This document shows, one piece after another, positions 1-6,193 of a stretch of 7,434 nucleotides of DNA. A program made the translations under genes and the position numbers. Origin of the DNA: Lachnospiraceae bacterium (GTDB taxonomy: Bacteria > Bacillota > Clostridia > Lachnospirales > Lachnospiraceae); the NCBI GenBank assembly GCA_017446125.1, contig JAFSRL010000051.1, positions 1-7,434 on the forward strand, in the 5' to 3' direction. The notes under the pieces were generated by a model, which saw only the letters and a program-made list of their open reading frames with translations, was not told the origin of the DNA and made no database searches. Positions within the stretch are counted from its first letter, which is position 1. Each line of letters opens with the position of its first letter.

Positions 1-84
1 GCCGGGGAACGGGAGCATACTTCTGATTCTGTCATGCAGGCCTTGTTTCGTCGTAATGCCGTTTAAGTTCACATCCAGCCGCAT
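1..84 (-). CDS. Barstar-like protein, N-terminal fragment (runs off the window)
   Basis: An open frame begins with ATG at 84-82 and stays open for 28 codons to the left edge. It starts MRLDVNLNG, continues ITTKQGLHDRIRSMLPFPG, and is cut there. The pattern (short beta strand, NG turn, then a helix with LH and an L-x-F/L-P end) resembles the N-terminus of barstar, where the corresponding stretch reads INGEQI, then SDLHQTLKKEL, then ALPEYYG. Barstar-family proteins are small cytoplasmic inhibitors of barnase-type ribonucleases, about 90 to 150 residues long. The ATG lies 7 bases after the stop of the nucleotidase gene, so the two may be co-transcribed. No good Shine-Dalgarno sequence precedes it, only a weak GGA, so coupling to the upstream gene is possible. 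No ribonuclease partner is in the window. The identification rests on 28 residues and is tentative; the diagnostic YYG-x-NLDAL motif would fall just outside. Confidence 0.6.
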   Translation of the reverse strand, partial: MRLDVNLNGITTKQGLHDRIRSMLPFPG

Positions 85-91
85 TCCGTGC

Positions 92-1945
92 TTACTTGAT
101 GATGATTCTGGAAGTGCCTGTCGGGTTCTTGTAGGTATCACCGACCACGCCGTTTAAGTTCTTCTCAATATAAGTCGCAAGCACATCGACATCCGGCATG
201 ACATTGTCACGAATCACGCGGCAGTTCTGGAACATCGTGTAACCGTCGCCCGCATCCTGCAGCATATAGTTGTGGCTGCCGATCGTATAGGTCTTGTTCG
301 GATCGATGGGCTGTCCGTTGACCATGACATCAGAGACTCTTCTGGCGCCCGCCACGGAGACAAAGTTGCCCTTTTCATCCACGACCACGCTGGATTCCAC
401 GGCGGAATTGATTGTGTAGGTCAGACCGGCTGTCTGTAAGAAGCCGCCGGATTCGCCGGGGTAATTCTTTGCGCTCATCTCAAGCGCGTCCAGAATCACC
501 TGGCCGGAAGCCTCCACGACACATGCCATGTTGTTGAACGGGAAGACCGTAAGCGCATCCTTATAGGTGATGTCGCCGGTCTTGATGTCCGCACGGACAC
601 CGCCGCCGTTTGCGAATCCGATATCCGTCTCTAAAATGGTTTTATACGCGTCCGCGGCAAGGTCGCCCAAATTCGTCTCGCCGCTTCTGACCAGACGGTC
701 GCCCGTTGCCGGGTTCTTCGTCGTCAAGTCAACGTTTGTCCTGCCAATCTTGCGGGATAAGGTTGCCTCAAACGAATCCTGCAGGGCCTTGACAAAGGTA
801 TCCGTCATGGGATCCACATTGCCGGCGCTCACAACGGTTGTCGCGGAGCCGGAAAGGTTCAAGACCATACCGGGATAAATCAGGTTCGCGTTTTTGATGG
901 TGCCCTCATTCATCGCAAGAATGGTGCTCACCTGCGACGCGTCGCCCAGCTGTGTCGCAGCGATTTTGTTTAAGGTGTCGCCCGGCTGCACGGTGTAGGT
1001 CTTCGCTTCGCCTTCCGTCGTCGTCACAACCACGGGGCCGCCCTTGACTTCCTTCACCATCTCGACTTTGATTCTGCCGTTTGTTGCGATTGTCATCTTG
1101 CCGATCGCATTCAGCTTTGTTCCGGTCTGGGCTAACGTTACGTTCTTACCGTCCTTGTTCTTGACGGTCTGAACATACTCCTCATGGGAGTGTCCGTCTA
1201 ACATCACATCGATGCCGTTCGTATTCTTAATGACCGTGTCGCTTCTCCAGCGGTCGGTCGTGCCGTCCTGTCCCAGGTGTCCGATTGCAACGACAATGTC
1301 CGCGCCTTCCGCACGCGCGGTGTCAACCGCAAGCTGTACCGCCGCGTAAAGCCTTTCGCCGGTCTCGTCCTCGCACAGGCTGTAGATGTAGTTGCCCGCC
1401 TTGTCCTGGAAGTACGCGGGCGTGGACTTCGTGAAGCTCTCCGGCGTCGTGATGCCCACATACGCAATCTTTGTGTCACCGTAGGTGATCATCTTGTACG
1501 GTGCAAACGCCGCGTTCCCGGTCTTTAAGTCAATGAAGTTACAGGTCGTGAAGCCGACCGCGGTACGCTTGCTCAGCGTAAAGAACTGATCCATCGCATA
1601 GTCGAATTCGTGGTTGCCGGGGACGACAACGTCATACCCGACAAGATTCATGATGTCGACGATAAATGCGCCTTTCGAAAGGGTTCCGATGGGTGCGCCC
1701 TGCACAAAGTCACCCGCGTCAACCAAAGTCACATAGGGTGTCTTTGCAAGCATCTGCTGCTTGTAAAGCGCTAACCCCGCGTAGCCGATGTTGTCATCGA
1801 CACCGCAGTGTACATCGTTTGTGAATAATACGATGATGTCCTGGTCTGCTGCCGCCACCGATACCGTCATTCCGGCGAACAGCGTCATCGCCATCACAAC
1901 AGACATCAGCAGTGCCAGCAAGCGTTTCTTACCAACCTGTCTCAT
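92..1945 (-). CDS. Secreted 5'-nucleotidase / UDP-sugar hydrolase-type metallophosphatase with internal LysM domain
   Basis: A 617-residue exported enzyme of the UshA/5'-nucleotidase family, expected to dephosphorylate extracellular nucleotides or related phosphoesters so the nucleoside and phosphate can be taken up. Residues 1-33 form a signal peptide (KKR, hydrophobic core, AAA|D). The calcineurin-like metallophosphatase domain (about 36-300) keeps all di-metal ligand motifs: NDVH (D44, H46), DAGD (D76), GNHEFD (N111, H112), GHLG (H223) and GHSH (H252, H254). The C-terminal substrate-binding domain (about 382-600) shows NLGDLAADAY, NGGGVR, FPFNN and the AGDGYTMF loop, which in UshA carry the substrate arginines and base-stacking phenylalanines. 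Between them, at about 316-364, sits a LysM domain (YTVQPGDTLNKIA to IYPGMVLNL), which should bind peptidoglycan and hold the enzyme at the wall; no LPXTG signal or C-terminal membrane segment is present. AAGGAG at 1960-1955 is 9 bases before the ATG and fixes the start. It has its own promoter. The natural substrate is not determinable from sequence. Confidence 0.95.
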   Translation of the reverse strand: MRQVGKKRLLALLMSVVMAMTLFAGMTVSVAAADQDIIVLFTNDVHCGVDDNIGYAGLALYKQQMLAKTPYVTLVDAGDFVQGAPIGTLSKGAFIVDIMNLVGYDVVVPGNHEFDYAMDQFFTLSKRTAVGFTTCNFIDLKTGNAAFAPYKMITYGDTKIAYVGITTPESFTKSTPAYFQDKAGNYIYSLCEDETGERLYAAVQLAVDTARAEGADIVVAIGHLGQDGTTDRWRSDTVIKNTNGIDVMLDGHSHEEYVQTVKNKDGKNVTLAQTGTKLNAIGKMTIATNGRIKVEMVKEVKGGPVVVTTTEGEAKTYTVQPGDTLNKIAATQLGDASQVSTILAMNEGTIKNANLIYPGMVLNLSGSATTVVSAGNVDPMTDTFVKALQDSFEATLSRKIGRTNVDLTTKNPATGDRLVRSGETNLGDLAADAYKTILETDIGFANGGGVRADIKTGDITYKDALTVFPFNNMACVVEASGQVILDALEMSAKNYPGESGGFLQTAGLTYTINSAVESSVVVDEKGNFVSVAGARRVSDVMVNGQPIDPNKTYTIGSHNYMLQDAGDGYTMFQNCRVIRDNVMPDVDVLATYIEKNLNGVVGDTYKNPTGTSRIIIK

Positions 1946-1979
1946 AAAAAAATACTCCTTTCTTTCCTTTGAATGAAAT

Positions 1980-2016
1980 AACCCCGTTACTGTTCCAGTA
2001 TAACAATAACGGGGTT
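1980..2016. repeat. Perfect 10-bp-arm inverted repeat around the nucleotidase -10 and start site
   Basis: On the minus strand AACCCCGTTA (2016-2007) is matched by its exact complement TAACGGGGTT (1989-1980), with 17 bases between. The left arm lies in the -35/-10 spacer and the right arm begins at about +1 of the predicted transcript. A smaller dyad, TACTG-GAA-CAGTA (2000-1988), is nested inside. The placement suits an operator bound by a dimeric or paired regulator. It could instead act as a terminator hairpin for read-through from the phosphodiesterase gene, whose stop is at 2050-2048, but only a weak T-rich stretch follows on that strand. On the opposite strand a T8 run follows, but it is separated from the stem by about a dozen bases. 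Confidence 0.7.
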
Positions 2017-2036
2017 GTCTTACAATTCTTTTTTTT
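1997..2036 (-). promoter_or_regulatory. Sigma-A-type promoter of the nucleotidase gene, with A-tract and extended -10
   Basis: Read on the minus strand, TTGTAA (2025-2020) and TATACT (2002-1997) are separated by 17 bases, the ideal spacing. The -10 hexamer is preceded by TG and one base (2005-2003), making an extended -10. A run of eight A (2036-2029) lies just upstream of the -35, where an UP element would bind the RNA polymerase alpha subunit. Initiation would fall near 1990, giving a leader of about 45 bases before the ATG at 1945. The assignment is by inspection only. Confidence 0.65.
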
Positions 2037-2047
2037 ATCAGAATTCT

Positions 2048-3727
2048 TTATGTCGCGGGCTTTAGCGAAGCATAGTAAACCTTGTTGCCGTTTCGTGAGT
2101 TCAGCAAAAAGACCTGCACATACAGCTCACGCTCACTGCCCTCCGCGTGGTAAAGCATCTTTCCGTCGCCGCCCGCCAAGGGGTTCGCGTCCGCACGCGT
2201 AAAGATTTCACACAGCGCCTCCACGTCCTCCTGCGCCACGTAATGGAAGAGGTGCTCCCTGTATTCCGCGTCATCCATCACGGCGCTCCCGGTCACCTGA
2301 TAATAATGCTCGTTCATTCTCAAAATCCGGATCTTGCCGTCCTCCTGCAGCTCGTAAATCGCGATTGCGCCAAGGATGTTATTCAACATCGTGTCGGAGT
2401 AGAGGTTCTCGTCCAGGAATTCGCGGATGTGGAACTGCTCGACCTTGCGGAAGTAGATGCCGCGGCGGTCTAACATTTCCTCGTTCGTCAAAAGCTCCTC
2501 GTATTCCTCGATGGGCATGGGCTCGTAATAGTAATACCCCTGGACGTAGGTGCAGCCCATGTCCATGAGCTCGTCGATCTGTTTTCTGGTCTCCGCCCCT
2601 TCGGCGATGACCGGGGTACCGATCTGGCGCGCTAAGTTGAACACCGATTCCATGATGGATATGCCGCGGCTCTCCGTCTCGTCCTTGCTCGACAAAAACC
2701 GCATATCCGTCTTTAAAATATCGATGCTGATCTTGCGCAGCATGTTGAGCGAAGAAAAGCCCGTGCCGAAATCGTCCATCAACACCTTAAAGCCTGCCTT
2801 GTGGAACAGCTCGATGGAGCGCATCATGCTCTCCGACTCATCCGCAAAGGTCGACTCCGTAATCTCGACCTCGATTAAATCCGCCGGGATGTCATACTTC
2901 TCGATGAGCTTAATGAAGAATTCCGCAACGTCCATAAAGTAGAAATCGATGCGGGAAATGTTCACGGAAACCGGCAACGGCTTGATGCCGCGGTCGATCA
3001 ACGAGCGCTGCCACTTGCACACACCCTCCCAGACCATGCGGTCAAGCGCCACCACATAGCCGTTCTTTTCCAAAACCGGAATAAAGGAACCGGGCGAAAT
3101 AAAACCCTTCACCTTGTGCGGCCACCTGACAAGCGCCTCCGCGCCCACGATGCGCCCGTTGTGCATGTTACACTGGGGCTGTAGGTAGAACGTGAACTCG
3201 TCGTTCTTGATTGCCTGCTGGCTCTCCACCATAATCGTGTGCGATTCACGCAAACGCTCCAGCATCTTATTGTCATACAGCCGCACATGCTCCGCGTAAT
3301 TGCCCTTGATGCGGGACACCGCCAAAAGCGCCTTGTCGTACATGGTATAGACTGACTCCGCCGGATCCTCAATCACATAAATCCCGATGGAAGGATGAAA
3401 GCCCTCTTTGAAATCCTGTCCCACAAGCCTTGACATGTACTTCTCGACATCGTCATACTGTTCGCGCGACCAGGGCACAAGCGCCACAAAGTCATCGCGT
3501 CCCACATAGCCCGCAACGCCGTGTGCGTTATCGACGAACTCCTTCAGATGCGCACCCATGTTTTCCAGACACGCATCACCGGCCTCACGGCCGAACAGCT
3601 CGTTGAATAATTTAAAGTAATCGATGTCCATCGCGACAAGCGCATACTTCAAGCCGCCGGCAACGTCCAGCCGCTTTCTGGCTTCCTCGCAGAACTCCTC
3701 CATCGTAATCAGGGAAATATCCGCCAT
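2048..3727 (-). CDS. Cytoplasmic GGDEF-EAL protein, probable c-di-GMP phosphodiesterase with PAS-like C-terminus
   Basis: A 559-residue protein without signal peptide or membrane segment. Residues about 25-150 are a GGDEF fold: the metal-binding strand MDIDYFKLFN (33-42) is kept, but the signature is GRDDF (76-80) instead of GGDEF/GGEEF and no RxxD I-site is evident, so cyclase activity is doubtful. Residues about 160-410 are an EAL domain with the catalytic set in place: EALVRW (E197), NIS (N256), EVEITES (E288), MDDFGTGFSS (D318, D319, intact loop 6), LKTD (K339), IAEGAE (E376) and VQGYYY (Q396). It should hydrolyse c-di-GMP to pGpG. Residues about 447-557 (GAIAIYEL, then NEHYYQVTG) look like a PAS-type sensor fold, an uncommon C-terminal position. 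The degenerate GGDEF may serve as a GTP-sensing regulatory domain, as known for some family members; that is inference. AAGGAGAGG (3744-3736) is 8 bases before the ATG. It is probably monocistronic, with a promoter in the gap upstream. Confidence 0.94.
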   Translation of the reverse strand: MADISLITMEEFCEEARKRLDVAGGLKYALVAMDIDYFKLFNELFGREAGDACLENMGAHLKEFVDNAHGVAGYVGRDDFVALVPWSREQYDDVEKYMSRLVGQDFKEGFHPSIGIYVIEDPAESVYTMYDKALLAVSRIKGNYAEHVRLYDNKMLERLRESHTIMVESQQAIKNDEFTFYLQPQCNMHNGRIVGAEALVRWPHKVKGFISPGSFIPVLEKNGYVVALDRMVWEGVCKWQRSLIDRGIKPLPVSVNISRIDFYFMDVAEFFIKLIEKYDIPADLIEVEITESTFADESESMMRSIELFHKAGFKVLMDDFGTGFSSLNMLRKISIDILKTDMRFLSSKDETESRGISIMESVFNLARQIGTPVIAEGAETRKQIDELMDMGCTYVQGYYYYEPMPIEEYEELLTNEEMLDRRGIYFRKVEQFHIREFLDENLYSDTMLNNILGAIAIYELQEDGKIRILRMNEHYYQVTGSAVMDDAEYREHLFHYVAQEDVEALCEIFTRADANPLAGGDGKMLYHAEGSERELYVQVFLLNSRNGNKVYYASLKPAT

Positions 3728-3753
3728 GCTGTCAACCTCTCCTTGTAGCTATT

Positions 3754-3782
3754 ATTCTAAATGATTGCCCGGGTTTATGCAA
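3754..3782 (-). promoter_or_regulatory. Probable promoter of the GGDEF-EAL gene
   Basis: On the minus strand TTGCAT (3782-3777) and TAGAAT (3759-3754) are spaced by 17 bases. The -10 matches the sigma-A consensus at five of six positions and the -35 at three of six. Initiation would be near 3747, which leaves a short leader of about 20 bases that still contains the ribosome binding site at 3744-3736. The short leader makes the site somewhat less certain. Confidence 0.45.
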
Positions 3783-3799
3783 CAATTGAAGGTATTTTA

Positions 3800-3841
3800 C
3801 AAATGTTCAGACACTTTCATGTCCCGTGTCGAAAACATTTG
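3800..3841. repeat. Interrupted inverted repeat between yggS and the GGDEF-EAL gene
   Basis: On the minus strand CAAATGTT (3841-3834) pairs exactly with AACATTTG (3807-3800). Inside it GACAC (3830-3826) pairs with GTGTC (3814-3810), leaving an 11-base loop and a small 3-by-2 internal loop. The element starts 2 bases after the yggS stop codon and ends about 18 bases upstream of the putative -35 of the next gene. It could be the end-of-operon hairpin for the sortase-LRR-yggS unit, although TAAAATACC follows it instead of a T-run, or an operator for the downstream promoter. Both arms are flanked by a TTTTAC hexamer on the plus strand (3795-3800 and 3842-3847). Confidence 0.6.
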
Positions 3842-3843
3842 TT

Positions 3844-4539
3844 TTACTGGCGTTCGCCGAAGATTGCCGTCCCCACGCGCACATGTGTCGCGCCCTCCTC
3901 GATTGCGACCGTGTAATCACCGCTCATGCCCATCGAAAGAATATGCATCTCCTGCGGCAGAATTTTCTTTGCGTTCATCGTCTCCATGAGCTCATGCAGC
4001 CCCGCAAAATAACGCCGGTTGGATTCCGCATCCTCCGTAAAGGGTGCAATCGTCATCAAACCCTTCACGTTCAAATGCAAAAGCGGTGCGATTCGTTTTA
4101 AAAAATCCACCGCTTCTTCGGGGCTTAACCCCGCCTTGGTATCCTCATGCGCCATGTTCACTTCGAGCAGCACATCAAAAATGCGTCCGCACTTCTCGCC
4201 CTGCCGCTCGATTTCCATGGCAAGCTTTTCGTTGTCGACGGAATGGATGAGCGCAAGGCGCTCCATCTCGTTTAAATACTTTACCTTATTGCTCTGCAGG
4301 GTCCCGATCAGGTGCCACGAAACGGGCGCTCCTTCAAGCGCAACGTACTTCTCCCTCAGCTCCTGCACGCGGTTTTCGCCAAAGACCTGCTGCCCTGCTT
4401 TGAGCGCTTCCTCCACCGCGGAAACGGGCTTTGTCTTTGACACCGCGATGAGCGTAACGTCTTCCACACTTCTGCCCGCACGCGCGCACGCGCCTTCAAT
4501 TAAAGCGCGGACCTCATTTAGGTTTTGCGCAATGCTCAC
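3844..4539 (-). CDS. yggS: YggS/PROSC-family pyridoxal 5'-phosphate homeostasis protein
   Basis: A 231-residue cytoplasmic PLP-binding protein of the YggS (YlmE/PLPBP) family, a single-domain alanine-racemase-like barrel with no known catalytic turnover that buffers and delivers PLP and affects amino-acid and vitamin B6 balance. The length is typical. Family landmarks are all present: LIAVSKTKP with the Schiff-base lysine K35, FGENRVQE, WHLIGTLQSNKVKY, HSVD, the GLMTIAPF strand, LSMGMSGDYTVAI (phosphate-binding loop) and the terminal THVRVGTAIFG. The start is GTG at 4539-4537, overlapping the TGA of the upstream LRR gene (4538-4536) in a GTGA junction; GGGGAAG (4554-4548) lies 8 bases upstream. 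This implies translational coupling to the surface-protein gene. In Bacillus relatives the family member usually sits beside sepF and cell-division genes, so this neighbourhood is unusual. Confidence 0.96.
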   Translation of the reverse strand: MSIAQNLNEVRALIEGACARAGRSVEDVTLIAVSKTKPVSAVEEALKAGQQVFGENRVQELREKYVALEGAPVSWHLIGTLQSNKVKYLNEMERLALIHSVDNEKLAMEIERQGEKCGRIFDVLLEVNMAHEDTKAGLSPEEAVDFLKRIAPLLHLNVKGLMTIAPFTEDAESNRRYFAGLHELMETMNAKKILPQEMHILSMGMSGDYTVAIEEGATHVRVGTAIFGERQ

Positions 4540-6170
4540 CGGTTACGCTTCCCCGCGCCGTGCGTTGCCAGCATGACTAACATCATCGCGCCAAAGAGCG
4601 CACCCATCGTCATGAGCATAATCTGATACGTTTCCGCGTCTCCCGTTCTGGGCATGTCGCCGGAGCTGTTGCGCGGCATGGTGTTGGTCCTTCCGGTGCC
4701 GCTGCCGGTAGTTGTTGTGCTTGCCGCCGCAGCGGAGGTGGTCGAAGCAGTGGACGCCGCCACGGAGGCGTTGTCCTGCACATAGCGGATTGCGAACTCG
4801 GAGAAGTGGCTCGTGACAAAGGTTGCCGTCACGGCACCGCCGTCCTCCTTCACGCTTGTCCGTAAGGTCTCCAACGTTCCCCTTGAATTCACGGTCACAA
4901 CGTCAATGGTTCCCTTGCTGCGGTCCATGTTCGAGGGCACGGGCAGCGTCACCTCGACGTTGTTGAAATTCGTCACTTCCTTACCGTCCTTGTCGACCAG
5001 GCTCAAATCGTATGCCATCAGGCTCGTCTTGGAATCGAGTGGCACCAGCTTCTTGATGTTATTGCCGGCGCTATCCTTGACCACGAGCGTGTACTCGTCA
5101 TTGCCGGTCGCGCCGTTGACCTTCGCGCTCACCTTGTTCTTGTTGTCCATATTGGTGACCTGGTTGTTCACCTGTGCGGTCTTGCCGCCGGAGGTCCCTG
5201 AGCTGTTCGTGCTTGCGTTGTTCGACGCGCCGTTCCCTGCTGCCGTCTCCTCGAATGTGATGTTCGCGTTGTTCAATTTCGTCACCAGCTTTTCCGCCGC
5301 GGAATCCTTCGGTGCCTTCACGGTCAGCTTCGCGTTGTTGTTTAACACAATCGCGTCATCCGCAATCGAGGTAATCGTATTGGGAATCGTCACCGTGACA
5401 TCGTGGTCCGTGACAAGCCAGTTCTTCGCGATGCTGTTTCCGTCGATGTTGTTGGGAATCACGATTTCCTTAAAGCCGGTGTTCTCAAAGGTATGGCTTT
5501 TTAACATCGCAGGCTTCGAGGGCAGCACCATGCGGTCGACCCCCTCCAAGCCGGTCAGCGCGTGTTCCTCGTAATCCGTAACGGAGGAAGGAAGCGAAAA
5601 GTCCTTGAGCTTAAGCCCGGAGAAGGCCCACTTTCCGATTCTTGTGGGTGCCGGGTTGTCCGCGGCATTCGCGGCGGTTCCTAAGTCAATGCTCGTCCTG
5701 CCCACGGGGTATTCGATGATTGTCTTGCGGTCCGCGGAATACAACACACCGTTTAAAGCGGCGAAGTTTTTGTTCTTCGCGTCCACATCGATGTCGGTTA
5801 AGGCCGTGAATTTATCAAAGATGTCATGGATATCGTTTCCGGAGGCGGAAAACTCCTTTGTCTCAAAGCTCTCCGGCAAGAGAATCTTCGTCACGCGGCT
5901 GTTCGTGCCGCCGTCGATTGCCTCGTCCTCGATTTTGTAGACCCCGTCCGGCACCGTCCAGGTACCGTTTGAACCGCTGAACGACGAAGGCACCTTCGAG
6001 ACATAGCCCTTGGTCCTTGCCGTATCCTCCCAGGTGATTTCAATGCCGTCCGAACGGGTCTCCTTCTGATTGGTTTCGGTGGCAAGTACCGTCAAGCCCT
6101 GTGTCAGGATCAGTGACGCGCTCAATGCCGCCGTGCACATTCTCTTTGCCAGCCCTGTAAGCTTTCTCAT
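4536..6170 (-). CDS. BspA-type leucine-rich-repeat surface protein with MPRTG sorting signal
   Basis: A 544-residue secreted, wall-anchored protein of unknown ligand. Residues 1-30 are a signal peptide (MRKLTGLAKR, hydrophobic core, TVLA|TE). Residues about 75-310 carry degenerate BspA/TpLRR-type repeats, seen as recurring I-x-x-x-A-F and L/I-P-x-S/N units (RIGKWAFSGL, FSLPSSV, MVLPSKP, IVIPNNI, VTIPNTITSIADDAI). A Gly/Ser/Asn linker (311-345) leads to a beta-rich region (346-464) ending in VTSHFSEFAI, a module frequent in Clostridia surface proteins. A Ser/Thr/Ala spacer (468-497) then precedes MPRTG (506-510), a hydrophobic stretch (516-536) and the tail KRNR, a complete LPXTG-type anchor. 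The start is the ATG at 6170, preceded by GGAGG (6179-6175). A TTG at 6197 would add nine residues and overlap the sortase stop, but has no better ribosome site. The gene begins 23 bases after the sortase gene. BspA-like proteins often bind host or bacterial surfaces; a role here is inference. Confidence 0.93.
   Translation of the reverse strand: MRKLTGLAKRMCTAALSASLILTQGLTVLATETNQKETRSDGIEITWEDTARTKGYVSKVPSSFSGSNGTWTVPDGVYKIEDEAIDGGTNSRVTKILLPESFETKEFSASGNDIHDIFDKFTALTDIDVDAKNKNFAALNGVLYSADRKTIIEYPVGRTSIDLGTAANAADNPAPTRIGKWAFSGLKLKDFSLPSSVTDYEEHALTGLEGVDRMVLPSKPAMLKSHTFENTGFKEIVIPNNIDGNSIAKNWLVTDHDVTVTIPNTITSIADDAIVLNNNAKLTVKAPKDSAAEKLVTKLNNANITFEETAAGNGASNNASTNSSGTSGGKTAQVNNQVTNMDNKNKVSAKVNGATGNDEYTLVVKDSAGNNIKKLVPLDSKTSLMAYDLSLVDKDGKEVTNFNNVEVTLPVPSNMDRSKGTIDVVTVNSRGTLETLRTSVKEDGGAVTATFVTSHFSEFAIRYVQDNASVAASTASTTSAAAASTTTTGSGTGRTNTMPRNSSGDMPRTGDAETYQIMLMTMGALFGAMMLVMLATHGAGKRNR
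4539..4655 (-). other. C-terminal cell-wall sorting signal (MPRTG, hydrophobic segment, basic tail)
   Basis: These codons hold residues 506-544 of the LRR protein. MPRTGD is an LPXTG variant with Met in place of Leu, cleavable between T and G. It is followed by about 21 hydrophobic residues and KRNR. A partial echo, MPRN, lies seven residues earlier (498-501), but only the second copy has the T-G pair. The 39-residue length from motif to end is normal for this class of signal. Confidence 0.88.
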
Positions 6171-6172
6171 AG

Positions 6173-6179
6173 CTCCTCC
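6173..6179 (-). promoter_or_regulatory. Ribosome binding site deciding the LRR gene start
   Basis: GGAGGAG (6179-6173) immediately precedes the ATG at 6170, with 2 to 4 bases of spacing depending on which GGAG pairs. The spacing is short but the match is strong. The encoded product then opens with a clean MRK-type signal peptide, so this start is preferred over the TTG at 6197. Confidence 0.75.
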
Positions 6180-6193
6180 ATCCTTCCTTGCCG

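Noticed and set aside
58..161. 13-base direct repeat GCCGTTTAAGTTC at 58-70 and 149-161
   Set aside because: Both copies encode Asn-Leu-Asn-Gly in two different genes, one near the nucleotidase C-terminus and one near the barstar-like N-terminus. Chance codon identity is the simplest reading and nothing suggests an attachment site.
1980..2040. Pho-box (TTAACA direct repeats) ahead of the nucleotidase gene
   Set aside because: TTGTTA and TTGTAA occur, but not as the regular 11-base-spaced direct repeats expected for PhoP binding.
4019..4576. Plus-strand open frame opposite yggS
   Set aside because: Complementary shadow of a highly conserved gene; Ser/Thr/Pro-rich with no motif.
4813..5574. 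Long plus-strand open frame (about 253 residues) opposite the LRR gene
   Set aside because: It is antisense to a clearly real gene with signal peptide, repeats and anchor. The translated product is a Ser/Leu/Val-rich mirror of the sense codons, with no recognisable domain.
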